NCBI RefSeq assembly: GCF_004310325.1
Contig: NZ_SIRT01000002.1
Span: forward strand, 310,001 to 374,000
Origin: Hyunsoonleella flava
GTDB lineage: Bacteria > Bacteroidota > Bacteroidia > Flavobacteriales > Flavobacteriaceae
DNA: 64,000 nucleotides
Direction of reading: 5' to 3'
Numbering within the stretch: position 1 is the stretch's first letter; the number at the start of each line of letters is the position of its first letter. Positions 36,644 through 44,045 of this stretch are shown here, piece after piece. A model generated the notes under the pieces. It had not been told where the DNA came from and made no database searches. It saw nothing but the letters and a program-made list of their open reading frames with translations. A program made the position numbers and the translations under genes.

Positions 36644-36671
36644 AAAACTACCATATTTCTATGGTAGTTTT
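36644..36671 (-). terminator. MarR gene terminator
   Basis: AAAACTACCATA, loop, TATGGTAGTTTT: a 12-base perfect stem with a T run on the minus strand. It ends the MarR transcript just before the trp promoter. Confidence 0.8.
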
Positions 36672-36695
36672 AGAGATTATTAAGTGTTGAGAGAG

Positions 36696-37157
36696 TTAGT
36701 TCGCTATTAACCTTATTTTACTTAATAATCTAATTAGTTCGGTAGCTTCTTTATCTGTTAAAGAATTTACCATGTTTACTTCACTGCTATCAATCAATGT
36801 ATCAATACTCTTTAGAAAAGCCAACCCCTCTGTTGTTATTTTGATATCAATTTTTCTTCTATTAGTTTTATTTATTCGCTTTTTTACTAGTCCTTTCTTA
36901 ATAAGCTTATCAACCAATCTCGTGGTATTGCTCATCTTGCTGATCATCCTGTCCTGTACAACACTTAAAGATGCTGGATTGCCTTTTTGCCCTCTTAAAA
37001 TTCGCAAAACGTTGAATTGTTGTAATGAAATATCATAAGGTTTCAGTACTTTATTCAGTTCGCCATTTATCTTTCCAGATGTGTACAAGAGATTGACGAT
37101 AACACTTTTTGATAGTGGGATATCAGCATTTAATTTTAAGATATCTTCAATCCTCAT
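36696..37157 (-). CDS. MarR-family transcriptional regulator
   Basis: 153-residue winged-helix DNA-binding protein: SLQQFNVLRILRGQKGNPAS, recognition region MISKMSNTTRLVDKLIKKGL, wing VKKRINKTNRRKIDIKITTE. MarR proteins often respond to phenolics or oxidants. The divergent neighbours are two thioredoxin-like genes, which hints at redox or stress control, but no ligand is readable. A perfect palindrome lies over its own promoter, so autoregulation is likely. Confidence 0.92.
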   Translation of the reverse strand: MRIEDILKLNADIPLSKSVIVNLLYTSGKINGELNKVLKPYDISLQQFNVLRILRGQKGNPASLSVVQDRMISKMSNTTRLVDKLIKKGLVKKRINKTNRRKIDIKITTEGLAFLKSIDTLIDSSEVNMVNSLTDKEATELIRLLSKIRLIAN

Positions 37158-37167
37158 ACAATAACTG

Positions 37168-37184
37168 TTGTATATACAAATGTA
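37168..37184 (-). promoter_or_regulatory. MarR promoter with overlapping palindromic operator
   Basis: TTGTATATACAA (37168-37179) is a perfect 12-base palindrome. It overlaps the minus-strand -7 element TACATTTG (37177-37184) of the MarR gene, so bound MarR would block its own promoter. Confidence 0.6.
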
Positions 37185-37281
37185 GGTAAAATTATCGACT
37201 TAAAGTTTTATTGTTTAAATATTTGTTAAACCCTAAGTTGCTAAGGATGTAATGTTTAATTTTATATAAATAATTTGAAGA

Positions 37282-37815
37282 ATGAAGTTGAAACTCTTTT
37301 TAGTGATCTTATTTCTTACGTTTTCATGTAAGGACAAAACCACTTCTAAAGTTGTTGCTAACATTGAAACTGTTGAAGAAAAAGCGGTTGAACCAAAAAT
37401 TGATTTGGAAGTATACGACTTTGAAGGTTTTAAAAAGTTTTTAAATAAAACTGATGAAAAAACTTATGTTATTAATTTTTGGGCAACATGGTGCGGACCG
37501 TGCGTAAAAGAGTTGCCTTATTTTGAAAAGTTAAACGCCGAATATAAAGATAAAGACGTTGAAGTAATTTTAGTGAGTTTAGATTTTCCACATGTTTATG
37601 AATCTAAATTGAAACCGTTTATCCAAAAGAAAAATTTAAAAAGTAGAGTAGTGGTTTTAGACGATGACAATGAAAATAAATGGATTAACGAGATAGATAC
37701 ATCTTGGTCTGGGTCAATTCCTGCCACCATTTTATACAATAAAAATGAACGAAAGTTTTTTGAAAAGTCGTTCACTTATGAAGAATTAGAACAAGAAGTA
37801 AAACAATTAAAATAA
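37282..37815 (+). CDS. TlpA-like thioredoxin-fold lipoprotein
   Basis: 177 residues. Lipoprotein signal MKLKLFLVILFLTFSCK, then a thioredoxin domain with WATWCGPCVKELPYF, the active CxxC pair. EVILVSLDFPHV and SWSGSIPATILYNKNERKFF complete the fold with the cis-Pro region. It should act in the periplasm as a thiol-disulfide oxidoreductase. It is followed 6 bases later by another thioredoxin-fold gene and diverges from the MarR gene. Confidence 0.88.
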   Translation: MKLKLFLVILFLTFSCKDKTTSKVVANIETVEEKAVEPKIDLEVYDFEGFKKFLNKTDEKTYVINFWATWCGPCVKELPYFEKLNAEYKDKDVEVILVSLDFPHVYESKLKPFIQKKNLKSRVVVLDDDNENKWINEIDTSWSGSIPATILYNKNERKFFEKSFTYEELEQEVKQLK

Positions 37816-37821
37816 ACTGTA

Positions 37822-38439
37822 ATGAAAAAACTAGTTAAGTTAATTCCTGTTATGGTATTTGTATTTTTTGCAAGTGCTTTTACAAATAGTGCATCATTAG
37901 ACGATGGTTATGATGTTGGAGATATCATTGAAGATTTTAAGCTAAAGAATATTAACGGAGATTTTGTTTCCTTAGCAGACTACAAAGATGCAAAAGGCTT
38001 CATAATTACGTTTACCTGTAATACATGTCCGTATGCCATAGCTTACGAAGACAGAATTATTGCTTTAGACAAAAAATACGCATCCAAAGGGTATCCCGTG
38101 ATTGCAATAAACCCTAATAATCCAAACACTAAACCTGGGGATAGTTTTGAGGCAATGCAACAAAGAGCTAAAGAAAAAGGATTTACCTTTCCTTATTTAG
38201 TTGACGAAGGACAAAAAGTATATCCAAAATTTGGAGCGACAAAAACGCCACATAATTATGTGGTTAAAAAAACAAAAAAGGGTATGGTGGTAAAATATAT
38301 TGGAGCCATAGATGATAGCTCAAGAAACCCTGATGCAGTTCAGGAGACCTATCTTGAGGATGCAGTAGACGCCCTTATTGATGGAAAAGAAATTAAACTT
38401 AAGAAGACCAAGGCTATTGGTTGCTCTATAAAAGTGTAA
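37822..38439 (+). CDS. secreted redoxin/thioredoxin-like protein
   Basis: 205 residues with a signal peptide-like start, MKKLVKLIPVMVFVFFASAF. The redoxin domain has YDVGDIIEDFKLKNINGDFV, then FTCNTCPYAIAYEDRI with a CxxC, VIAINPNNPNTKPGDSFEAM and PYLVDEGQKVYPKFGATKTP. It is probably a periplasmic thiol-redox protein acting with the TlpA-like protein 6 bases upstream. A strong terminator follows. Confidence 0.85.
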   Translation: MKKLVKLIPVMVFVFFASAFTNSASLDDGYDVGDIIEDFKLKNINGDFVSLADYKDAKGFIITFTCNTCPYAIAYEDRIIALDKKYASKGYPVIAINPNNPNTKPGDSFEAMQQRAKEKGFTFPYLVDEGQKVYPKFGATKTPHNYVVKKTKKGMVVKYIGAIDDSSRNPDAVQETYLEDAVDALIDGKEIKLKKTKAIGCSIKV

Positions 38440-38460
38440 ATGTAATATAGATACAGATAA

Positions 38461-38489
38461 AAATCCGAGGTGTAATACTTCGGATTTTT
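38461..38489 (+). terminator. intrinsic terminator after the redoxin gene
   Basis: AAAATCCGA and TCGGATTTT arms, extended by GT/AC, with a following T run. Confidence 0.8.
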
Positions 38490-38514
38490 TTTCGTCTATA
38501 TTTTTAAGAAGTTT

Positions 38515-38522
38515 TAACTTTG
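38515..38522 (+). promoter_or_regulatory. rhodanese promoter, -7 element
   Basis: TAACTTTG, a full match to TAnnTTTG, 18 bases before the ATG at 38541, just downstream of the previous terminator. Confidence 0.55.
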
Positions 38523-38540
38523 TCAAAAACCAAATTAACA

Positions 38541-38861
38541 ATGGAAGATTTAACACAAGATGAATGGGCTGAACAACTAGCAAATGATGAAAATGCAGTT
38601 GTACTAGATGTAAGAACAGATGAAGAAGTTGCAGACGGTATTATACCGAATGCCATTCATATAGATATTTATAAAGGACAGGAATTTATTGATGCCATAG
38701 AAGCACTTGATACATCTAAAAGTTATTACGTGTATTGTCGTTCTGGAAATAGAAGTGGACAAGCATGCCAAATTATGGAAGAACTAGGCTTTGAAAAAGC
38801 TTATAACCTTGAAGGCGGAATGCTCCAATGGACAGGAGATGTTGTTGATTTTGAATCATAA
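38541..38861 (+). CDS. rhodanese-like protein, cytoplasmic
   Basis: 106 residues, single rhodanese domain: EDLTQDEWAEQLANDENAVV, VLDVRTDEEVADGIIPNAIH, active-site loop YVYCRSGNRSGQA with the catalytic Cys, and NLEGGMLQWTG. It probably carries a persulfide. No signal peptide. The TTG at 38520 was rejected as start because it is in the promoter -7 element. A secreted rhodanese follows 7 bases later. Confidence 0.92.
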   Translation: MEDLTQDEWAEQLANDENAVVLDVRTDEEVADGIIPNAIHIDIYKGQEFIDAIEALDTSKSYYVYCRSGNRSGQACQIMEELGFEKAYNLEGGMLQWTGDVVDFES

Positions 38862-38868
38862 ACCGAAG

Positions 38869-39264
38869 ATGAAATACAGTCTTATTCTACTTTCAGCTAT
38901 ATTTACATTAGCAGGTTGTATTTCTTCTAACGATAATTCGGTGGTCCTAAAACCAGAAACGTTTAAAAGTAAAATTGAAACTAGGGAAGTACAATTAATA
39001 GATGTAAGAACCCCAAAAGAATTCAATTCAGGGCATATCAAAAATGCCGTAAATATTAATTACTTCTCTGAGAATTTTCAAGACAGTCTTAGATTACTAC
39101 AAATAAAGTCACCAGTTTTTGTCTATTGTCGCTCTGGTAAGCGAAGCTCAAAAAGCGTAGCCGCATTTAAAGCTGTTGGTTTCGATTCTATTTATCAATT
39201 AGCAGGAGGCCTTTTAAAATGGCAATCTCTAGACTTCGAAATAGAGAAAAAACAAAAAAAATAG
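38869..39264 (+). CDS. rhodanese-like lipoprotein
   Basis: 131 residues. MKYSLILLSAIFTLAGCISS is a clear lipoprotein signal with lipobox LAGC. The rhodanese domain has LIDVRTPKEFNSGHIKNAVN and active-site VYCRSGKRSSKSV. It is the exported partner of the cytoplasmic rhodanese just upstream, so this may be a tandem pair acting on both sides of the inner membrane. I start at this ATG, not at an in-frame ATG 26 codons upstream inside the previous gene. Confidence 0.9.
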   Translation: MKYSLILLSAIFTLAGCISSNDNSVVLKPETFKSKIETREVQLIDVRTPKEFNSGHIKNAVNINYFSENFQDSLRLLQIKSPVFVYCRSGKRSSKSVAAFKAVGFDSIYQLAGGLLKWQSLDFEIEKKQKK

Positions 39265-39457
39265 TATTCTTTTAAATATTCTAAACAGAGTCTGTTAAAA
39301 TATTGTATATTTAATTGCTTCATCTCTCGATCTCTCAACCAATAGTATTTACATGCTATTTGGCTTATCTTTTTTAATATTTCCCTATTACCCTAACTAA
39401 TAAGCAACCGCTATATAATAGTTATATAGTTTATTAACTAACCAAAATAGTTTTATT

Positions 39458-40231
39458 ATGATTAAAAAATTAGTTTTTTTACCGTTACTAGCCATTGTGT
39501 TTTTTGGCTCAAACCTAAAGTCTAATGCTCAAGATGATTCACAGGATTATACAATGTTTGAAAGTATAATGTTAACTCCAGATTACAAGGATTTAAAAAC
39601 ATTAGGCGATAATATGCGATCTCACAATGCAAAATATCATAAAGATGGAGCGCATAGAGCTATCGTCTATAATATATCCACGGGACCAAACGCTGGTAGT
39701 TTTATATGGATGATGGGGCCAACCACCTATACACATTTAGATACGCGCCCATCGGATGATGGTCATGATGAAGATTGGCGAGACAATGTAATGCCTTTCA
39801 TTAAAAAAATTGAAACAGTAGAATTTTGGAGAATGGATGATAAGCTATCTAATTTGGAAATGATGGATGGAGATATCTCTAAAACACCTGTTATTTTTGT
39901 TAGATATCATGAGATTAAAAATGGCGAAATCCCAGGTGCTTTGCAGTTTTTAGATTATGTTAGTAAAACCATAAAGGCAATGGATGGAGATAATCCTTGG
40001 GGTGTTTATGTTAATGAATTCAGACAAGGTGATTTAGGAAGACATATAGCTACAGTAGGGTTTATGAAGAATTGGGCAGAAATGGATGAAGAAAGCAATA
40101 ATTTTAAAGGAACTTTTGAAAAAGTTCATGGCAAAGAAAAGTGGGAGTTCTTTCTTGATTTAGGAGAAGAAAGTTTTTCTAACTCATGGGATGAAATATG
40201 GAATTACAATGCTTATATGACAGGTAAATAA
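39458..40231 (+). CDS. secreted protein of unknown function
   Basis: 257 residues with a signal peptide, MIKKLVFLPLLAIVFFGS, and probable cleavage after SNAQ. The mature part is rich in His, Trp, Met and Asp. The C-terminal half, with FVRYHEIKNGEIPGALQFLD and WGVYVNEFRQGDLGRHIATV, resembles a dimeric alpha-beta barrel, but I cannot name a family. It stands alone and is followed by a strong terminator. The 190 bases upstream hold no clear promoter. Confidence 0.65.
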   Translation: MIKKLVFLPLLAIVFFGSNLKSNAQDDSQDYTMFESIMLTPDYKDLKTLGDNMRSHNAKYHKDGAHRAIVYNISTGPNAGSFIWMMGPTTYTHLDTRPSDDGHDEDWRDNVMPFIKKIETVEFWRMDDKLSNLEMMDGDISKTPVIFVRYHEIKNGEIPGALQFLDYVSKTIKAMDGDNPWGVYVNEFRQGDLGRHIATVGFMKNWAEMDEESNNFKGTFEKVHGKEKWEFFLDLGEESFSNSWDEIWNYNAYMTGK

Positions 40232-40252
40232 AAACAACATGTATAATCCTAG

Positions 40253-40286
40253 AAAGCTCTAACTTAATCTTATTAGTTAGAGCTTT
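40253..40286 (+). terminator. intrinsic terminator
   Basis: AAAGCTCTAACT and AGTTAGAGCTTT form a 12-base perfect stem with a following T run, ending the secreted-protein gene. Confidence 0.85.
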
Positions 40287-40429
40287 TTTAACTTTTACCT
40301 TTTTTTTAAGCACTTCACCTTTTTTATTTTTAGTCAAGTACTTCTTTTACCTAATTTTAATGAAAATTTAAAGTGCAATGTGATGGCATTTTAAGATTTT
40401 AATAATTTTTACCCTCAAAGATTAGAATT

Positions 40430-40756
40430 ATGGAAAATGGCTTACTCATATTAGGATTGATATCGTTGTTGTTTTTAAGCATGTATGGATATGCCTATGG
40501 TACTGTAGCATTAGAAAAAAGAAAACTTAAAAAGCAGCAACTAGAAATAGAGCGTATTGAAGCTATTAAGAAGGAAGAGCGTCTTGCGCGTCAAAAAGCT
40601 AGAGAAGAAAAGCTAGAAAAGCTTAAAAAACGTAGTGAAGAAATTAGACTAGAATTAAATAGGCTTGAAAAAGTAAACCTTCAAAGAGCTACTAAAGATC
40701 AAAAGAAGGTTGAAAAAATGAAAGAACGCATTGAGCAAAAGCAACAGGCAAGCTAA
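40430..40756 (+). CDS. single-pass membrane protein with coiled coil, unknown
   Basis: 108 residues. One N-terminal hydrophobic segment, GLLILGLISLLFLSMYGYAY, is followed by about 80 very charged residues rich in Lys, Glu and Arg (KKQQLEIERIEAIKKEERLA), predicted to form a long helix or coiled coil. No family is recognised. It is followed by a small bidirectional terminator and converges on the LacI gene. Confidence 0.55.
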   Translation: MENGLLILGLISLLFLSMYGYAYGTVALEKRKLKKQQLEIERIEAIKKEERLARQKAREEKLEKLKKRSEEIRLELNRLEKVNLQRATKDQKKVEKMKERIEQKQQAS

Positions 40757-40783
40757 CAGCAAAGACATTTAAAAATTACATGC

Positions 40784-40810
40784 AGACACTCTAAAATGGG
40801 TGTCTTTTTT
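40784..40810. terminator. short terminator between convergent genes
   Basis: AGACAC and GTGTCT arms followed by a T run on the plus strand. It lies at the 3' ends of the coiled-coil and LacI genes. Confidence 0.6.
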
Positions 40811-41834
40811 ATTTTCTTTTAGAAGAAGTTCTTACAATAAGTTCAGCGTCTAAAATCATTTTATTCAGACTTACCTTTTCTTTAGGATTTGATATTCTTT
40901 TTAAAAAGGTTTTCGCGGCGAGCTCCCCAATTTTTTTGCTCTGCTGTTCTACAGAGGATATCGCAGGGGTAGAAATTGCCGAAAAAGGTTCGTTACCAAA
41001 GCCAACTAAGGCTATATCGTCAGGAACTCTTATGTTGTTTTCTTTCATAACTTCTAGCGCTCCCAAAGCAGCATAATCACTTGATACGTAAATGCCGTCA
41101 GGTCTATCAGGAAGGTTTATTATTTTCTTCATGATGTCCCTGCCGTCACTTTGCCTTAAATTACATTCATAAATTAAATTGTCTTCAAAAGGGCGGTTGT
41201 GTTTTTTTAGAGCGTCAAAATATCCTCTAATCCTGTTTTTATATATTCTGGTATGGCTAAAACCGCCAATATGGGCAATGCGTTTGCAGCCTTGCTCAAC
41301 AAGATGGTCTATTACAATATGGCTACTCATATAATCATCAATACCAACATAATCAACATTAAGGTCGTTTTCACCTCTATCAAACAATATAAGGGGAATG
41401 CCTTTTTGTTTTATCTTATTGTAATAATCAAGTTTTACGGTTTCATTGGCCATTGAAGCAATAATCCCATCTACCTGTGTAAATAGAAGTGCTTCTATAT
41501 TTTTACATTCTTTCTCATAGGATTCATTAGATTGTGTAATGATGACGTTGTATCCTTTTTTATTTAGGACTTCTTCTATTTTTTCAATAACAGAAGAAAA
41601 GAAATTGCTGTTGGCTCTCGGTATAATAACGCCAACCAAATTGCTTTTTCCTTTTCTAAGAGCCGTTGCTATGTGATTGGGTTGATAGTTAAGATTCTCG
41701 GCAACTTGTAAAACAGCTTTTTTAGTTTTTTTACTTATTCTAGGGTGGTTATTTAGAGCTTTTGAAACAGCAGAAGGCGTAATTCCTAAAACATTAGCAA
41801 TATCTTTTATGGTTGATTTTTTTTTATTTCCCAA
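40809..41834 (-). CDS. LacI-family transcriptional regulator
   Basis: 341 residues. N-terminal HTH: TIKDIANVLGITPSAVSKAL and hinge NYQPNHIATALRKGKS. The periplasmic-binding-protein-like sensor follows (VGVIIPRANSNFFSSVIEKI, DGIIASMANETVKLD, DDIALVGFGNEPFSAISTPA). It starts at TTG before GGAAAT, with no in-frame ATG upstream. It diverges from kdgK-eda, with matching operators in front of each side. It probably represses KDG catabolism and itself, with KDG or a related sugar acid as a likely inducer (inferred). Confidence 0.92.
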   Translation of the reverse strand: MGNKKKSTIKDIANVLGITPSAVSKALNNHPRISKKTKKAVLQVAENLNYQPNHIATALRKGKSNLVGVIIPRANSNFFSSVIEKIEEVLNKKGYNVIITQSNESYEKECKNIEALLFTQVDGIIASMANETVKLDYYNKIKQKGIPLILFDRGENDLNVDYVGIDDYMSSHIVIDHLVEQGCKRIAHIGGFSHTRIYKNRIRGYFDALKKHNRPFEDNLIYECNLRQSDGRDIMKKIINLPDRPDGIYVSSDYAALGALEVMKENNIRVPDDIALVGFGNEPFSAISTPAISSVEQQSKKIGELAAKTFLKRISNPKEKVSLNKMILDAELIVRTSSKRK

Positions 41835-41847
41835 TTTTTATTTACTT

Positions 41848-41867
41848 TTGTTCCAACGTTTGAACAA
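41848..41867 (-). promoter_or_regulatory. LacI-type operator and lacI promoter
   Basis: TTGTTCCAACGTTTGAACAA is a near-perfect palindrome centred on CG. The minus-strand -7 element TATATTTG (41865-41872) overlaps its edge, so bound repressor would shut its own gene. Confidence 0.7.
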
Positions 41868-42004
41868 ATATAACGTTTTTATCCAAAATTACAACTAAAC
41901 CATCTTAAACTAATTCAATACTTTCCCTTTTATTATTGACGTTGTTATCATTTAGATTTCATTTTATAAAAGAAGATTGAGGCCGTTTTTGTTTAGTTTT
42001 TAAT

Positions 42005-42024
42005 TTGTTCAAACGATAGAACAG
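42005..42024 (+). promoter_or_regulatory. LacI-type operator before kdgK
   Basis: TTGTTCAAACGATAGAACAG is a second palindrome with the same TTGTTC-AACG centre as the one at 41848-41867, about 30 bases upstream of kdgK. Confidence 0.65.
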
Positions 42025-42056
42025 TTTAAAAAAGTAAATAAAATTAATTGAGTACA

Positions 42057-43103
42057 ATGGCAAAAGTAGTAACATTTGGAGAAATCATGTTAAGATTAGC
42101 TCCACACGGATTTTTAAGATTTTCACAATCCACATCATTTGATGTAATTTATGGTGGAGGAGAAAGTAATGTGGCGGTATCACTAGCCAATTATGGAGTT
42201 CCTGTTGATTTTGTAACACGTTTACCTAAAAACGACATAGGCGAATGTGCCTTTATGGAAATGAGAAAAAGAGGCGTTGGTGTTGATAAAGTTGTTTGGG
42301 GTGGTGACCGTTTAGGAATTTATTTTCTTGAAACTGGTGCCGTAAATCGTGGTAGTAAAGTTGTTTATGACCGTGCTCATTCAGCAATGGCTGAGATTGA
42401 GGCAGGTATGGTAGATTGGGACGCTGCGTTTGAAGGTGCTACTTGGTTTCACTGGACAGGTATTACACCAGCTATTTCTCAAGGTGCAGCTGATGCATGT
42501 TTAGAAGCTTTAAAGGTTGCAAGTGCTAAAGGATTGACTATCTCTACAGATCTAAATTATCGTCAAAAACTTTGGAAGTACTGTGATGAAGCGCACCGAG
42601 AAACTGTAATGACGGAATTAACATCTTATTGTGACATCATTTTAGGAAACGAAGAGGATGCCGAAAAACACTTTGGAATTAAGCCTGAAGGATTAGATAT
42701 CACTACGCAGGGAGAGCACGTAAAAGGAGCTGCATTTTTATCTGTTTGCGACCAAATGTTGAAGAAATTCCCTCGTGCTAAAAAAGTGATTACTACATTA
42801 AGAGGTTCCATATCTGCATCTCACAACACGTGGGCGGGTGTTTTATATGACGGTGAAACGTTGTTTGAATCGCCTCAATATCAAATTACCGATATTGTTG
42901 ACCGTGTTGGTGGTGGTGATAGCTTTATGGGAGGTCTAATTTACGGATTGATTGAGTATGAAGGAGACGACCAGAAAGCTTTAAACTTTGCTGTAGCAGC
43001 GTCATGTTTAAAACATACTATCAAGGGAGATGCGAATTTATCTTCTATTGATGAAGTTAAAAAACTAATGAGCGGAGACGCATCAGGTCGTGTAGCAAGA
43101 TAA
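42057..43103 (+). CDS. kdgK: 2-dehydro-3-deoxygluconokinase (PfkB family sugar kinase)
   Basis: Phosphorylates KDG to KDPG in uronate or alginate breakdown. Ribokinase fold: N-terminal KVVTFGEIMLRLAPHGFLRF, GGGESNVAVSLANYGVPVDF, and the C-terminal PfkB signature DRVGGGDSFMGGLIYG with the catalytic Asp. The length of about 348 residues is normal. Started at ATG; a TTG three codons upstream is also possible. Downstream eda supplies the next step, which supports KDG over other sugars. Confidence 0.9.
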   Translation: MAKVVTFGEIMLRLAPHGFLRFSQSTSFDVIYGGGESNVAVSLANYGVPVDFVTRLPKNDIGECAFMEMRKRGVGVDKVVWGGDRLGIYFLETGAVNRGSKVVYDRAHSAMAEIEAGMVDWDAAFEGATWFHWTGITPAISQGAADACLEALKVASAKGLTISTDLNYRQKLWKYCDEAHRETVMTELTSYCDIILGNEEDAEKHFGIKPEGLDITTQGEHVKGAAFLSVCDQMLKKFPRAKKVITTLRGSISASHNTWAGVLYDGETLFESPQYQITDIVDRVGGGDSFMGGLIYGLIEYEGDDQKALNFAVAASCLKHTIKGDANLSSIDEVKKLMSGDASGRVAR

Positions 43104-43108
43104 AAAAG

Positions 43109-43182
43109 TGTTTAATTGTTGATCTGTTGAATCGGTTATGCGGTTTAACAGTTCAACAACTGCACAAATCAACAATTAAACA
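43109..43182. repeat. long inverted repeat between kdgK and eda
   Basis: TGTTTAATTGTTGAT (43109-43123) and its exact reverse complement ATCAACAATTAAACA (43168-43182), with inner arms TGTTGAA/TTCAACA. The mRNA would form a large hairpin between the two cistrons. The right arm recurs exactly at 50426-50440. Confidence 0.8.
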
Positions 43183-43190
43183 TTTATAAA

Positions 43191-43859
43191 ATGGCACAAT
43201 TTTCAAGATTAGAAGTTGCAACTGCAATGAAAGAAACAGGGATGATTCCTTTGTTTTTTAATCAAGATATAGAGTTAAGTAAAAAAGTATTAAAGGCTTG
43301 TTATGACGGTGGCGCACGTTTAATGGAATTCACAGCTCGTGGTGATTTTGCACACGAAGTTTTTGGTGAATTAACTAAATATGCCATAGCAGAATTACCT
43401 GGAATGATTATGGGAGTGGGTTCAGTTACCGATGCAGGACAAGCATCGTTATACATGGCATTAGGAGCAAACTTTGTGGTAACTCCTGTACTACGGGAAG
43501 ATATTGCAATTGTTTGTAATAGAAGAAAAGTGCTTTGGTCACCTGGCTGTGGCACACTTACAGAAATTACAAGAGCCGAAGAATTGGGATGCGAAATTGT
43601 AAAGTTATTTCCTGGCGATATTTACGGGCCTCAGTTTGTAAAAGGCATAAAAGGTCCGCAACAATGGACGTCAATCATGCCAACAGGTGGAGTTTCCCCA
43701 ACTGAGGAAAACTTAAAAGCTTGGTTTGATGCAGGTGTAACATGCGTTGGCATGGGATCAAAACTAATATCGAAAGAGATAATTGCTAATAAAGATTATT
43801 CTAAATTAGAGCAGGACGTAAAAAATGCACTAGCGATCGTAAAAGCTGTAAGAAAGTAA
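43191..43859 (+). CDS. eda: 2-dehydro-3-deoxyphosphogluconate aldolase
   Basis: Cleaves KDPG to pyruvate and glyceraldehyde 3-phosphate. TIM-barrel class I aldolase, 222 residues. EFTARGDFAHEV, MGVGSVTDAGQASLYMALGA, NFVVTPVLREDI, SPGCGTLTEI and the Schiff-base Lys in EIVKLFPGD, then MPTGGVSPTEENLKAWF. It follows kdgK and completes the KDG branch to central carbon metabolism. Confidence 0.94.
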   Translation: MAQFSRLEVATAMKETGMIPLFFNQDIELSKKVLKACYDGGARLMEFTARGDFAHEVFGELTKYAIAELPGMIMGVGSVTDAGQASLYMALGANFVVTPVLREDIAIVCNRRKVLWSPGCGTLTEITRAEELGCEIVKLFPGDIYGPQFVKGIKGPQQWTSIMPTGGVSPTEENLKAWFDAGVTCVGMGSKLISKEIIANKDYSKLEQDVKNALAIVKAVRK

Positions 43860-43908
43860 ATTTTTTTAGAAATTCTTAACTGTACATTCGTCCGATAAAA
43901 TAGGATTA

Positions 43909-43953
43909 AAAAGCTATTAATCACCTTAAAATTGTGATTGATAGCTTTTTTTT
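43909..43953 (+). terminator. terminator of kdgK-eda
   Basis: AAAGCTATTAATCAC and GTGATTGATAGCTTT form a long stem with one mismatch, followed by a T run. Confidence 0.8.
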
Positions 43954-44045
43954 GGTGAAGCCAATCAATTTTTTTTATTTTGATCTTTGTATTTTGCATC
44001 TATACAGGATGTTTAAATCATTAAAAAGTAAACCCAAATCGTAAA

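Noticed and set aside
36697-37157. MarR gene as a direct regulator of the trp operon
   Set aside because: A strong terminator separates them, and the palindrome found is at the MarR promoter, not at the trp promoter.
39265-39457. 190-base gap before the secreted-protein gene as a riboswitch
   Set aside because: AT-rich with no recognisable aptamer or promoter; nothing assignable.
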